A stretch of 64,000 nucleotides of DNA from Urechis unicinctus (taxonomy: Eukaryota > Annelida > Polychaeta > Xenopneusta > Urechidae): contig CM067354.1 of assembly GCA_034190875.2 (NCBI GenBank), positions 41,414,982 through 41,478,981 of the forward strand, in the 5' to 3' direction. A program made the translations under genes and the position numbers. Shown one piece after another: positions 1 to 13,329 of the stretch. How positions within the stretch are numbered: the first letter of the stretch is position 1; each line of letters opens with the position of its first letter. The notes under the pieces are model-generated. The model did no database searches. It saw nothing but the letters and a program-made list of their open reading frames with translations, and was not told the DNA's origin.

Positions 1-234
1 GCACTTCACATGTAAGGTACCTATTATTTACACAAACCCAAGATCATGTGATAAATCACCAGCGTTTACAGCTAGGAGACACTGCATATCACTCACTACC
101 CGTCCATTATCAGACAACATGATATGGGTGTGCTTTCACCGAGCGACTCAATTTCATTATCGAATTCATCCGCCCATTGACATTCAAACACGTCATTTCT
201 ATAGCAAAGCGTCCAAAAGGAATCACAATTCATC

Positions 235-594
235 AACCACTGACAGTGGTAAATCAACCCCCTTTAACACAAACAACCTGACCTTGACATTGGTGAATCA
301 ACCCTTTATCACTAACAACCTGACCTTGACAGTGGTGAATCAACCCCCTTTAACACTAACAACCTGACCTTGACAGTGGTGAATCAAACCCCTTTAACAA
401 TAACAACCTGACCTTGACAGAGGTGAATCAACCCCCTTTAACACTAACAACCTGACCTTGACAGTGGTAAATCAACTCCCTTTTACACTCACAACCTGAC
501 CTTGACAGTGGTAAATCAACCCCCTTTTACACTCACAACCTGACCTTGACAGTGGTAAATCAACCCCCTTTTACACTCGCAACCTGACCTTGAT
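235..594. repeat. 44-bp minisatellite, about 8 copies
   Basis: The word cctgacctt recurs at about 277, 319, 363, 407, 451, 495, 539 and 583, giving a period of 42-44 bp. Each unit carries 'gacagtggt(g/a)aatcaa' and a run of C and T. Copies differ by a few substitutions. No coding function is apparent, and the short open frames across it are by-products of the repeat. Confidence 0.95.
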
Positions 595-3194
595 GCCTTT
601 CTTATCATAAACTGATGCATTGCTAGATGACAACTTTGATTGTGATCCAACCAACCATCTTCATATGCCTCGGGTGACATGGGATATAGTCGTCGTATTT
701 GCATCAACTCTGACTGCAAAATGTACAACTTTTATTTACATTCGATTCAGCTAAATGTAATTATTTGAAATATGACGTCAAACATCTATCTGACACATAG
801 TGTAATTGTCTCTGTTTGTTGCCGCGCCGTCGTAATCCAGCGCTCATTTCATGTCGTTATTGCGTCTTCCAAAATGGGGTACATTAAGGTACGCAAAGAC
901 AATATGAGGGTGAGTCATCATTTATTTCACCATCAAGGCGAGCAGCGACACAAGATGACGTCATGCGTCTATCATCGTCCGACCTGTCATGGTACAAAAC
1001 ACCATAGTAGTTAGATGAACTTATTGTAACAGCCTAAACCTGTTGACGCTGGATGTTCCAGCAGTGGCTAGCCAGGCAATTAAACACAGGTAGCGGTGCG
1101 AATACAAATAGCGACATTGCCCGGAAACACGGACATCTGCTGAGTGTGATGAGCGTGTAATGAGCGTCAATCTAAGCTGCCCTGGTTTATCGCTTGGCTA
1201 CTCACTCATTGTTGACAGAAGAGTCATTTTATCGCCATTTAAAAAGTCCACCGCTCAGCAGGAGCAGTAGTAAATTAAAACCAGTAACCGTTATCTTAAG
1301 ATTAATTATGTGTCTTTGTATTCTTGACCATGTATAAAACGTATTGCATCTTGAAGTGAAACTCATCTTGAAGTGCTGCGGGAATAACAACCAAACAACG
1401 TCATTAGACTTACTGTCTGCTGAACCACTTTCATCAGTCACTTTACACATGTTACTCGGCGGCGTCCTGAGATCAGAACACGGTGTATGTTCAATGTGAG
1501 TATATTCTCAGGACGAATAAGCTGGGTTGGGACGCATTCTTCACGTACTGCCCCAAGGCTTTGGTCGGAGGTGTATATTTGCGTATTTGCTGACCGACAG
1601 ACGTTGTATTTGGAGTGGAGCCCTGTTGTCAACAACGTAACCGCCATGCCGCGTCACACGATCGCGCTCCACGGGATCTCGTTCTCTTCCAGCGTCCAAC
1701 GGATTTCGTAAAAGATCATTATCGCTATGCTACCAATGCGGTCATTTTCGCTTTTAAGTCTTTATTTTGCACAGCGCTGACACATAACCAACCTCATTTC
1801 ACCAAGTCCTCCCTAAATCATGTTTGGTCGCATGTAAATTGACATCACTCTTCTAAGACACCCATTAAAAAGTCATGCCTCATCATAGTTTCTCGACGGC
1901 TATACTCGCTAATGCCACACCAATCATCTTTAAGGTTAGAAAACTTATTGAAGAAACAACGAACAGCCCCAGCAGTCTGTTTCAGAATGCCGCAGAGAAC
2001 CTGTCATGGGATATTCCACACTATTCACTATCCTCCAACTTGAGTAGGCATGGCAAGTGTTCATCTAAGTCAAAGGTAGTGAGTTCAACACAACAGCACA
2101 GATTACAAAGCATATTAATTAATTCGGAGATATGCTTACAACAAGCCAGCTATCACTCCCATACAGACGGAGACCTACAGCTGATGCTGCTATTGAAAAC
2201 AGGGACTGTTTTGTCATCCATTCTGCTTTGGGTCTGTACTATATGATGCAGTTGGATTGACGCCAGCGTGTCATTACGACAACGTGGTCCTATTCTGCAT
2301 TCATTATTCAAAAGCAGAAAAATGAATACCACGGCATAAGTACAAATGACAAATAAAAGCAGGACTTTTAAAGAAAAAAACTTAGATGACCCTCAAGAAT
2401 AAGCCTCCTTTGCTATGAATGACAACCACGCCTGGCCAGTTATTTGGGATCATTGTGTAGTGGTGCAGTTTTCTATCATCAGACATCTGCAATAAAATCA
2501 TAAATGTAAGTTATGGCTTGTCATGCATACGCCATCTTTAGGAAGTGGTTTCATTTGTGACTCTTCATATCTCAGACATGTTGTGAGCTAAAAATACCAG
2601 AAGCGTCTTGATTTGTTAACGTCACGTATATATCATCTCTAGAGAGAAATGTTCAAGCTTTTGAAAAATGAAAATGCAATTGAAAACTGTCTTGTCATGG
2701 CGTGGCGTTTACTCACCATGGGTGGCATTTCAACAGTCTCTCACGAGAAACTCTTGGACCGTCAAGGAGCAGTCACATGTCTGCTTCGTTGATGTGAAAT
2801 ATACGCGCTGGTGCATGACATGCAAGATCCATCAACTATTTAACTCTTACTGTCGTTCATTTCTAATGCAAACACATAAATATAATTCACAGAGGGTTGC
2901 CATGATTCGCTGTCAATCACCTGACCTGAATACAGAGTAGGAATTTATCACTTGACATGGCGCTCTTAAGTATTAAGGAAATAAATTGCAATTGCTTCCA
3001 AAAGGTATCCGGTGAAGAATGGGCAATTTGTTCATGTGAAAAACATTGCATTCATAAAGGAACTGAGATACACCTCAAGCGTTTATCATGCCAGGCATAA
3101 ACAATACAATTGATTGAGGCAACTCGCAGAAATTTAAGCTGGCCTCATTGGTACTATAGTAGTATCACAAATACAAACTGGTGTCAGGGGATTT
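595..3194. other. Gene-free stretch, nothing recognised
   Basis: I see no conserved protein, RNA gene or long repeat here. The longest open frame (about 1875-2246, plus strand, 123 codons) has no recognisable domain, no composition bias and no splice context that would make it convincing. Confidence 0.5.
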
Positions 3195-4515
3195 TACATC
3201 ATTGGAATTACAACAGTATCACTCATACATAGCGGGGCGGGGGAGGCTACATCATTGGAAATAAAGCAGATTCACTCATACATAGTGGGGCGGGGGAGGC
3301 TACATCATTAGAAATACAACAGATTCACTCATACATAGCGGGGCGGGGGAGGCTACATCATTGGAAATACAACAGTATCACTCATATATAGCAGATTTGA
3401 AATACAACAGTATAACTCATACATAGCGGGGCGGGGAGGCTACATCATTGGAAATACAACAGATTCACTCATACATAGCGGGACGGGGGAGGCTACATCA
3501 TTGGAAATACAACAGTATCACTCATATATAGCGGGGTGGGGCGGGGGAGGCTACTTCATTTGAAATACAACAGTATCACTCATACATAGCGGGGCGGGGA
3601 GGCTACATCATTGGAAAAACAACAGTATCACTCATACATAGCGGGGCGGGGGAGGCTACATCATTGGAAATACAACAGTATCACTCATACATAGTGGGGC
3701 GGGGCGGGGGAGGCTACATCATTGGAAAAACAACAGTATCACTCATACATAGTGGGGCGGGGGAGGCTACTTCATTGGAAATACAACAGTATCACTCATA
3801 CATAGCGGGGCGGAGGAGGCTACTTCATTGGAAACACAACAGATTCACTCATACATAGCGGGGCGGGGGAGGCTACATCATTGGAAAAACAACAGATTCA
3901 CTCATACATAGCAGGACGGGGGGTGAGGCTACATCATTGGAAAAAGAACAGTATCACTCATACATAGCAGGGCGGGGCAGGGAGGCTACACCATTGGAAA
4001 AAAACAGTAACACTCATACATAGTGGGGTGGGGAGGCTACATCATTGGAAATAAAGCAGATTCACTCATGCAGCAGGGGAGGCTACATTTGGAAATACAA
4101 CTCACTCATACATAGTGGGGCGGGGGAGGCTACATCATACAACAGTATCAATACATACAAGGTTACAGTACAACAGTATCACTCATACATAGCGGGGTGG
4201 GGCGGGGGAGGCTACATCATTGGAAATACAACAGCATACTCAACATAGTGGGGCGGGGATCATCATCAACAGCATCACTCATACATAGTGGGGCGGGGGA
4301 GGCTACATCATTGGAAATACAACAGTATCACTCATACATAGCGGGGTGGGGCGGGGGAGGCTACATCATTGGAAATAAAGCAGATTCACTCATACATAGT
4401 GGGGCAGGGGAGGCTACATCTTTGGAAATACAACAGATTCACTCATACATAGCGGGGCGGAGCAGGGGAGGCTACATCATTGGAAATACAACAGTATCAC
4501 TCATACATAGCGGGG
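3195..4515 (+). repeat. G-rich ~53-bp minisatellite
   Basis: The unit contains 'actcatacatag', a G-rich core such as ggggcgggggagg, then 'ctacatcattggaaatacaacag'-type sequence. There are roughly two dozen copies, some truncated or with an enlarged core (ggggcggggcgggggagg). The G-runs are all on the plus strand, so each unit could contribute to G-quadruplex formation. Open frames with GRGGGGYIIGN-like repeats are by-products of the array and I do not call them genes. Confidence 0.95.
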
Positions 4516-4650
4516 TTTTTTTTAAAAAAATACAGCCATATAACCAGTTATAACCTTTTTTGCTTATAGAATAAGTCTGGAAACGATGTGAGTGAAACGT
4601 GGTTGTTGACTCACCATTTTCCCATCCTAACGAGAATGCCGATAGAACAA

Positions 4651-5800
4651 ATCCCGTCTACCCGACATGTCTCTCACATCCCGCCTACTCAACACGTCTC
4701 TCACATCCCACCTACCCGCCAACATGTCTCTCACATCCCACCTACCCGATATGTCTCTAATATCCCGCCTACTCAACACGTCTCTCACATCCCACCTACC
4801 CGATATGTCTCTCATATTCCGCCTACCCGACATGTCTCTAATATCACGCCTACTCAGCATGTCCCTCACATCCCGCCTACCCGACATGTCTCTCATATTC
4901 CGCCTACCCGACATGTCTCTCCCGCCTACTCAACACGTCTCTCACATCCCACCTACCCGATATGTCTCTCATATTCCGCCTACCCGACATGTCTCTTACA
5001 TCCCGCATGTCTCTTACATCCCGCCTACTCAACATGTCTCTCCCGCCTACCCGACCGACATGTCTCTCATATCTCATATTCCGCCTACCCGGCATGTCTC
5101 TACATCCCGCCTACTCAACATGTCTCTCACATCCACCCGACATGTCCTCTCACATCCCACCTACCCATCCCACCTACTCGACATGTCTCATGACATGTCT
5201 CTAATATCCCGCCTACTCCACATTTCTCTCACATCCCGCCTACCCGACATGTCTCTTACATCCCGCCTACCCGACATGTCTCTCACATCCCGCCTACCCG
5301 ATATGTCTCTCATATCCCGCCTACCCGACATGTCTCTCATGTCTCTCACATCCCGCCTACCCGACATGTCTCATATCCCGCCTACCCGACATGTCTCTAA
5401 TATCCCGCCTACTCAACATGTCTCTCACATCCCGCCTACCCGACATGTCTCTCACATCCCACCCACTCGACATGTCTCATATCCCGCCTACCCGACATGT
5501 CTCTAATATCCCGCCTACTCCACATGTCTCTCACATCCTGCCTACCCGACATGTCTCTCACATCCCACCTACTCGACATGTCTCTTACATCCCGCCTACC
5601 CGATATGTCTCTCTCACATCCCAATCACTCGACATGTCCGCCTACCCGACATGTCTCTAATATCCCGCCTACTCAACATGTCTCTCACATCCTGCCTACC
5701 CGACATGTCTCTCACATCCCACCTACTCGACATGTCTCATATCCCGCCTACCCGACAAGTCTCTCACATTCCTAATCAACACGTCTCTCATATCCCGCCA
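4651..5800. repeat. 27-bp minisatellite, about 40 copies
   Basis: The basic unit is cccgacatgtctctcacatc followed by 'ccgccta', with variants (atatgtctct, aacacgtctct, short deletions). Because 27 is a multiple of three, reading frames stay open over long distances on both strands, with repeating MSLTSRLPD-type plus and MSGRRDVRD-type minus peptides. Nothing beyond the repeat supports translation. Confidence 0.95.
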
Positions 5801-8729
5801 TAAAATGAAAGAGTCCGTTTTCTCATAAATATCACTATTTCTGCAACAACTGATGGAGCTGGATGGTCAGATTTGAATATTTGTGTATGAAAACGGCCAA
5901 CAGTGACCTCACAACAGGAATGCCGGCCTGACATATGGGGGCGTTGAAGAGATCATTTTCAGCACCGGCATACTGGGTTTGACAGACCGAGAGAGAGAGA
6001 GCAGAATCAGTTGGTTTTTACACGAGTACTTGCCGCTGTTCCATTGTTGTGTCCACGTCGACACACTGCTATAAGATAACGATTACATTTGTACCCATTC
6101 GCAGGTGATTCGCCTCAGCATTGTTCCTTGGTACATGGATTGAAATGAATGCGATTCATAAGATACCCCCCTTGCCGTGCTGCACAATATGACGAGCTCT
6201 CATTATGTGCATGGACATTATTGAGAGTTATAATTGAGTCACTTTTTTATTGGTACAATATTGTGGAATGAATACATTCAAAAGGCATATCCATATGCAT
6301 CTACTCGCCAAAATAATCTCTGAAGCATAAACGGGTCAAAATCCTAACGAGGTAGAGCGCATCCTTGATCATGTAACACCTGAGTTTACGACCTGTAGGA
6401 TGCCTGAATTGGTTGTGTATATGTACATGTCGAGTGGAAACAGTTTATGCCCATCACAGAGATAGTTAACTCAACGCTTGTAAGGTGGCGTCATTCATCG
6501 ACATTGATAACTTGTACTAAACAGTTGCGGAGTGACCAAGTGTTGCACGTATCCAAGTCTTGTCAAGCTCCAGACAACGCTTAGTAACAACTGTCTTGGC
6601 CGTATAACACCTACCGTCAAGCAGCTTAATTAGGCCATGAAAGCCTACATCAACAATAGCTTCTTAGCAACCGGCGGAAGTGAGATCACAACAAACACGG
6701 GCTGTACCCATAAATAATTGAATGGGGGGTTAAGAACTTTGGAATAGGATTGAAGTAGTTGTCGAAGCCAAAATAAATCATCCATTACTTTCATTTACCA
6801 CGGACAGGATGATAATCCGCCTCAGACATATGTTCCTGACAGACTGATTTACGAGGAATGGAGCGCATGGTTGAGCGTATCAAACTAGGTGCAATATTTG
6901 CAATTGCGATGTTCTGTACACGTGGACTGACGTGTATCAATTCTAACTACATCGACATTAAGTTTGCGGATTCTTGCCATATAAGTCATGAAGACTTTTT
7001 GTCTCAAATTGAAATAATACAATTTTCTACCAACGTTATACATCAGTGTGATGTTAGCAAATCTATATATCGCTTCATATATCTATGTATGATGCAGCAT
7101 ATATCTTGTGGTGGTTTCTCCTCATTCACGGTTCTGCTGTGTTAGTCATGAAGTCATTAAGTCTGTTAAGAACGAATTGAATAACTAACATATTGATGCA
7201 TATGTAGTTTAAATGCTATTAAAGCATATACTGCCCATACACCAATGTTTGTTGTGCTCCACAGTGGTTTCTGCAAACAAAACGTTTTGGATCCACTACA
7301 TCCATCAGATACAATTGTGCCTGCTTAGCACGAATACACCATAAGGAATTGTTCCGATATATAAGCAAAACAACCTGTCAACAATTCTACAATTTTTCGA
7401 TGGGGATTTGTAAGGGTGCAAACAAAAAACCTATTTTATTACAAAACAAATTTCTCGATGAAATAAATCACATTGCTTTGTCTGATATTGTTATCGGCAT
7501 ACAACCCGTTGTCACTCGATTCACCTGACAGACAAGCTTAGAACATTTCAGTACAATATTAAAGTGATGCATCTAACATTGTCTCATGTCTACGGAGGCT
7601 TAGCTGTATAGTTTTAACTACTTCAACGTTCACGAGCGAAATCAAAAACGAACAATAAAATCGACCCAGATTTGTTGCCGCGAATGCTGGAACAGAATTC
7701 TTGCTACCAAAATAATTGCGCAGTTGATGACGTTGTCATTAAACATGCATTTCCGGTAATCTCGCGCAAGTTTCCTTTTACTTCCGTTTTTGGCTTGTTG
7801 CTGAAGCGAGTCGACCGCAGTCCCTTCTTAGTATTGGGACAACAAATCATCGTTAATCCATATATATCAGCGCCTTGAAGACAACCTCCACATCTATCTA
7901 CAATAATATGCCAGCGTGTGTGCACGCGCAGTTCAATTATTTAATCGGTAACATCGCCCCATCTTACCGTAATTAGTTTTGAATGTCGAATATTTCCCTA
8001 TATTTGGATGAACGATCACGTTCCTAAAAACTAAACAGTATTATTTAAGAATGAACATAAAACATTCGGGGTGAGCCCTATTGGCCACGACTTCACAGAT
8101 ATCATTATCAAATGTACAAGGGAATCGGCCAGTGAAGTGTTTTTCACGCACAGTTTGGATGATAACTGATAAAATGCACCTTTAAGCCCGATTGAAAATC
8201 GCCTGAAATAAGAACTGTCTTTTAGCTGCTAGCTTGTAGACCAGACTAACAAAAGCTGCCACCCTGGTTTAAGATTCTATATACGCTGCCAGTTACCAGC
8301 CTAGCTTTGCCAAACTGGCGTGTTGACCTTGTGGTTTACGCTACTGGTCAATGCTGAATAATGCCGGGGTTGCCAACACAAGCTGTGGTCTGGAGACAAC
8401 TGACCTCTGTGGCGAAGCATTTATGATTGGGGTGATTTATAACTGTAGATTATATCGTCAACAGCAGGAATTTTAGGATGATTTTCAAAAGTAATTCCCA
8501 ATCATTGACTATTTGGTTATCAACTCGTCCCATTTGAATGCGTCCCTCGACACCAGGACGTTGTCGATTTATCCAGTATACATTGCCTAAATCCTGGTGT
8601 GATTGATGTCTACATTGTACAGAACATTCCTAAAGCAATTCATTTAATAATATACTAACAACATTGTGTGTTAATGGATCCTTTCAAAAATCAGAGTTAT
8701 TTCCCCACGGTTTGTTTATACAATAGTCT
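5801..8729. other. Mostly unassigned sequence with one candidate ORF
   Basis: No known gene or array is visible apart from the small open frame at 6858-7145. Around 6560-6660 there is a diverged copy of the module seen at 9750-9830, 12300-12395, 22715-22810 and 26980-27075, with 'aagctccagacaa' and 'cagtaacaactgtctt' words. The higher-order repeat described further on therefore starts about here. Confidence 0.5.
6858..7145 (+). CDS. Candidate small secreted protein or first exon, 95 codons
   Basis: I do not recognise this protein. It begins with MERMVERIK, a basic segment, followed by a hydrophobic stretch LGAIFAIAMFC and a polar TRGLTC. That is the usual layout of a signal peptide. The remainder contains six cysteines and no transmembrane segment. 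The frame ends in TAG at 7143-7145. It could be a short gene, the first exon of a spliced gene (a possible GT lies in 'cttgtggtgg' near the end) or chance. It sits just downstream of one copy of the repeated block, so a link to a repeat-borne gene family is possible but unproven. Confidence 0.25.
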   Translation: MERMVERIKLGAIFAIAMFCTRGLTCINSNYIDIKFADSCHISHEDFLSQIEIIQFSTNVIHQCDVSKSIYRFIYLCMMQHISCGGFSSFTVLLC

Positions 8730-9915
8730 GGAATGCTTATTTTTCTAAACATGTCGATTGATCACAATCATTTCTATGTGCTTCTGTTGAGACACAGTAG
8801 AGTGGGAATCTACTTGATATTACATGATATATTCGGTCTGTGTCCGGCTTAAGTACCAGGCATATACTGAGACCAAGTGAGATTTTGTACCTGAGATAAT
8901 AGTCTAGGATGCTATTCGATATCAATGGTTTGTTTCGTGCCAAATACCTGGAGCCTGTTTGTCCGGACAGAAAGCAAACGGGTTGTTTACACGGACGGAA
9001 CACGATACCCACCGAACTAACGAATACCACATGGCCAAGCTATTTCACATTTACAAGACGTTTCATAGTTGTTCATTGAAGCCATTAAGCAAATTGTCAA
9101 GAAAAGCCCTGACTAGGATTTCTTTAACGGCACAAGACAATACTTCGGGTGTCACATTATAAAACATATCATGAACATCTGAAATATGTCAGATACAATC
9201 CTAGGTAACGCATAGAAAGGTACAAATCATATCAAATACGCACATTATCTGCAATAGCACGATTCATACACTGCTTAAAAACATGTAATGGCTGGACAAG
9301 GTCGGTAATGACATTCATCATGAATACTTGCCAGTAACTCGGTCAGGAAATATTGCTGTGTGTCTGGCGGAGCCCAAGACTGCTGTGACAACTCAAACAT
9401 AAACAGAAAACTGAGAGAAAATAGAGTGTACCAATGGAATACACAAATAAGCACAGAGCCCACTTACGCAGCACATATAAAGCACAGACAGTTACAGAGC
9501 CCTGAAACGTAGCACAAAACAAACACAGACAGAACACAAAGCATACTAATGCAACTCAACAAAACACAGACAGAACCCAGAGCACACTAGCGCAACACAC
9601 ACAAAAAAAGTGCCGAATAGCATGGCTATTCAATAAATAGGTTTATTCTTATGACAATTCAATTGCAGCCATTGACATTGATAACTTACCAGTTGCTGAG
9701 TGTATGTATAAACACCATGAGGTGTATGTAAACCGGTAATTGACAAGCTCCAGACAATCAACAGTAACAACTGTCTTAGTCGTAAAACACTCACCGACAA
9801 GCAGGTAATTGGGTCATGAACACCTGCGTTAATAGCATCGCCCCGTCTACAGATGGAATGCTATTCGACAAGGATCAAAGCTTATCGTTTGAAAGGGTTT
9901 GAGTTACAGGAGGAT
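8730..9915. repeat. Higher-order repeat block, copy with modules A-B-C-D
   Basis: Module A (gacagaaagcaaacggg... acggacggaacacgat, 8950-9020), module B (gcacgattcata... aatggctgg, 9258-9330), module C (agctccagacaa... cagtaacaactgtctt, 9750-9830) and module D (gatcaaagcttat..., 9870-9915) occur in this order. The same modules recur at 10.6-11.5, 12.2-12.4, 13.3-13.9, 20-22.9 and 25.7-27.15 kb. A degenerate acacagacagaacac tract lies between B and C. No protein could be identified in the block. Confidence 0.8.
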
Positions 9916-10066
9916 ACGTGTCTTCATTGCATATTCGCTGACTGCACATCTCACCAACAGCTGCATATTCAATTTATCATATGGACTCGTATCAAGCATA
10001 TAGACAGACAGCAGTTCTATCAATGATCTTTGACCAAAGCCTGGCACCATATTGCACACTAGTGTT

Positions 10067-10094
10067 GGTGTGCCGTTAAACCCTATACTTACCT
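10067..10094 (+). repeat. Short dispersed repeat, SINE-tail-like
   Basis: The motif ggtgtgccgttaaaccctat plus acttacct recurs in opposite orientation at 38906-38932 with about three mismatches over 27 bp. Words like gccgttaaaccc followed by ct-rich tails resemble 3' ends of dispersed SINE-type repeats in molluscan sequences. That family assignment is from memory and tentative. Confidence 0.45.
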
Positions 10095-10639
10095 CTTACT
10101 TACTTGCCAAAACCCATATACATATTTCTTGATGTAAATTGCTTGTTGTGTTAAGCTATGTGGCAATGACCTTTTTGCAGATTTACTAAGGTTCCATATG
10201 CTTTTATTGAATCACACGACGGGTTTTGCTTTGTTGGTTCACTTTCCTATAGGCGGAATGTCACTCGTAGCTTCAGCTTGTGCATTCGCCAGGTTAAATC
10301 ATTGATGGTCGAGATCATTTAGTTTCAAATCATTAATCCATATGTTTTTGTCAGTTATTCAAAGGATCTCTTAATATTTGTGCGATGAAACGTTTGTAAT
10401 GAAATCAATCAACAATCAGTTATGTTGCCTTAAAATTGTCAGCAGCCCCATTGTTTCCTATCAGAAAAGAAGTTCCGTTTACTATCCTGTTACGAACGAC
10501 TTGACAATGTCATGTCAAAATAATCAGAATGCTTAGTCTGAACATCGTGGGTCATTTTTATTATGGTACTTCACGCAGCGTTCTCGTATAGTTTATATGC
10601 AGATGATAGGTTCCTTGACTCAAGTGCTGAAAGTCAATG

Positions 10640-11520
10640 CTTCCCGAAGTTATCGTGTAAATATTGTAGTCAATAGTTGTTAACAACTTGCACTGGGCAA
10701 CGTATAGGCTTAATGGTCTTCGATGTCTTTCATTGTATATCACTGTAAATCCAATACCTAAAGCATGTTCGTCCAAACAGAAAGCAATCGAATTGTTTAG
10801 CTGATGGGAACATGATATCCTACACACAAACTAACAAGACACGGTGAGGCTATTTCACATTTACCAAACTATTACATTCTGTTACTTGAAGCCATTAAGC
10901 GGATTGGTTTGGTTAACTGCACTAAACAATACTAAGGGTGTCAAATTACAAAATAAATGGGGAACAATTGTTTTGATGTTAAGTTAGATCACAGGTAGTG
11001 CGTAGAAGATATGCACCGTTCCTTGAATAGCACGATTCATAAATTACTTACGATCTGGAATGGCTGGTCAATGGAAGAATTGCAATCCAATTTGAAAACT
11101 TGATATGGACAGTCACACTGCGCGCTCAGTAGAGACCTGTTTTTTTTTAAAAATCTAACTAAGCAAGAGTTTTCCGTGATGAATGGAACAGAACACGAAC
11201 AGAACACATGGTGAACACCCATAATACAAGAAATACGTAGAGCACACAAACACACTGTATGCACAACACTGACAAACATACATGGCACACTCACACAACA
11301 TATGACAAACAAAATGGCTGTGTTCCTTTGATATGTCTTTTGTTATGACATCGCAACTGCAGCCATCTGTAGTGTTAACGCATACCAGCTAGGTGCCCCA
11401 GGTTAGTTACGTCATAAAAACCCGCGTCAACGACAACTTATTGTTCACTGGTGGGTGACCGTTTAACAAGGATCAAAGCTAACTGCATGAAGTGGGGATC
11501 AATTACAGAAGAATGGGTGT
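10640..11520. repeat. Higher-order repeat block, second copy
   Basis: Module A is near 10755-10830 (cgtccaaacagaaagcaatc, gggaacatgatatcc), module B near 11030-11105 (gcacgattcataaattactt, caatccaatttgaaaacttg), a weak module C near 11390-11430 and module D near 11467-11520 (aacaaggatcaaagctaac). Between B and C lies an acacaacactgacaaac-type degenerate tract like those in the other copies. Confidence 0.75.
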
Positions 11521-11934
11521 GTACTTTTTATGCAATATGCTCCGACTACTGCAGATTATATTTCTGTTTGTTATTAAACACACTTATTGATATAAGTTCT
11601 ACCCATGATCTTTAACTAACTCCCGTTAGCATATTACTTCATTCTAAATGCTTGTTCAGCAGGTATATTTCGCATCTACAACTCATGCACCCGAATTGTC
11701 CGAGGCTCCATATGTTTTTATTGAATAAGTAAAGACCAAATATCGTTGTATATATGAATGTATATATGTATGTTTCAAAGCATCAATCATTCCTTCAGTC
11801 AGGAGACCAAAGCATCATATATCATTAGTGCAATTAAACATATTAAGTATGAAAACATAGAAAGGAAGGGCTTTAAAATCGTCGACAATTAAATTTTCAA
11901 CAAGACAGTTTGTTCGGTTTACTACAGAAACAAA

Positions 11935-12050
11935 TTACCATGTCACATAGATAATCAGAGCATGTCACACAATCATCGCATCTTACATAACCAGAGCATT
12001 TCACTTAATCAGAGCATGTCAAATAGGTAATCAGAGCTTTACGTAATCAA
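11935..12050. repeat. Short degenerate tandem repeat
   Basis: The phrase 'aatcagagcatgtcac' and variants repeat every 20-30 bp about five times. It is weakly conserved and I see no function. Confidence 0.6.
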
Positions 12051-12229
12051 CATCGTCATCGTTCATACCCTGCTACCTTGATACTACAAAACCCAGGTAA
12101 TGTCAAAGGTCAATCACCCTGCGAAATAAATAGACTCGATCCTCTGCCATCGACGAGTGCAGCTTGCTGCATCCGCTGAGATAGCTTGAATTGGGTAAAC
12201 TCCTGTTCACATCTGCAGAACGTATCATG

Positions 12230-12440
12230 GTTATAATACAAACAAGTCTTCATTAGAGTGCAACCGTCGACATTGCTTGCACGCACTCAGTCGTTGTTGA
12301 GTGATCGTGCGAAGTGTGACGTTCTCTAGTAACAGTGCACCACCTGCCAAGTAGCTTTACTGACCCAACAAAGACGAGGTCAACAACTGCTCCAGAGTAA
12401 CAGAGTGATGGCTGGTCGACATGGATCAAAGAACTAGGTC
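12230..12440. repeat. Higher-order repeat block, partial copy
   Basis: Only modules C and D are visible here: ctagtaacagtgcaccacct, gacccaaca and ggtcgacatggatcaaag. They align with 9750-9900 and 26980-27110 but are more diverged than the other copies. Confidence 0.55.
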
Positions 12441-13010
12441 AAAGCAATGCAAATGATCTCCCGAAGTCAAAATTATCTTCCGTGGAGGAATCAATTCGAG
12501 GTGTTGAATGACGTTTCGATTTGTTTGAATGATATCAAGAAAGAGCGAACGCTGAATGATACCAATTTATACATTTCAGAATGTTTATTGCTGACAATTA
12601 TTGTATAATTTATTTTGTTTATTGAGGTGAAGATACCAATACATTATTCGTTAATGTTTCACATCTGATCACAACTACTCTCGGTACAATTGCATTGACA
12701 AAAACTTCATCCAAGAAGAGCTTACACCATAAACAACCAAAGATCATTAGTCATATGGCTATTAGCATTACGTCTTACTGAAAACTCAACCAGATCACCA
12801 AGCCTGGTACCGTGATCTGCATGCAGCCATTGATCGAATCATAAATGGATTCGTTGTTGCAAAACCAAAACTCGAACGAATCATCTGAAAACAATTGATA
12901 GTAAATTACAGATGCTAATATGTGAACATGATCCTAGACACTAGGTCAATGCATATAACGGGACAGATGCGGACTTGCACATGGAAAAAATAGCGATGTA
13001 CGCTAACAGA

Positions 13011-13215
13011 CTGGTCGATTCCATCCATGAAGGCGGTTATCTTCTAGGCTGGTTGATTCCATCTACGAGATCAGGTATCTTCTAGGCTGGTTGATTCCAT
13101 CAATAAAGGTGGCTATCTTCCAGGGTGGTTGCTTTCAACCTTGAGACGGCAGTAATCACCTAGGCTGATTTATTCCATCCATGAAGGCATCTATCATCTA
13201 GTATGGTTACTTCCA
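13011..13215. repeat. 38-bp minisatellite, about 5 copies
   Basis: The unit 'ctaggctggttgattccatc' followed by a variable 'aaggtggctatctt' segment recurs with starts near 13044, 13082 and 13120, and with diverged flanking copies. It lies directly before another higher-order repeat copy. Confidence 0.8.
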
Positions 13216-13329
13216 ACGCCTTGTCGTATGGTTATATGTATATTGTGAGTTCATTGACTCATTAAATGTCATAATATCTTAATAAGTGTTGTATCCTCTT
13301 TATCAACAAAGAGTAACCCTTTGGTAACA

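Noticed and set aside
4588-5506. Open frames of 201 and 279 codons
   Set aside because: The frame stays open only because the 27-bp repeat length is divisible by three. There is no flanking gene structure.
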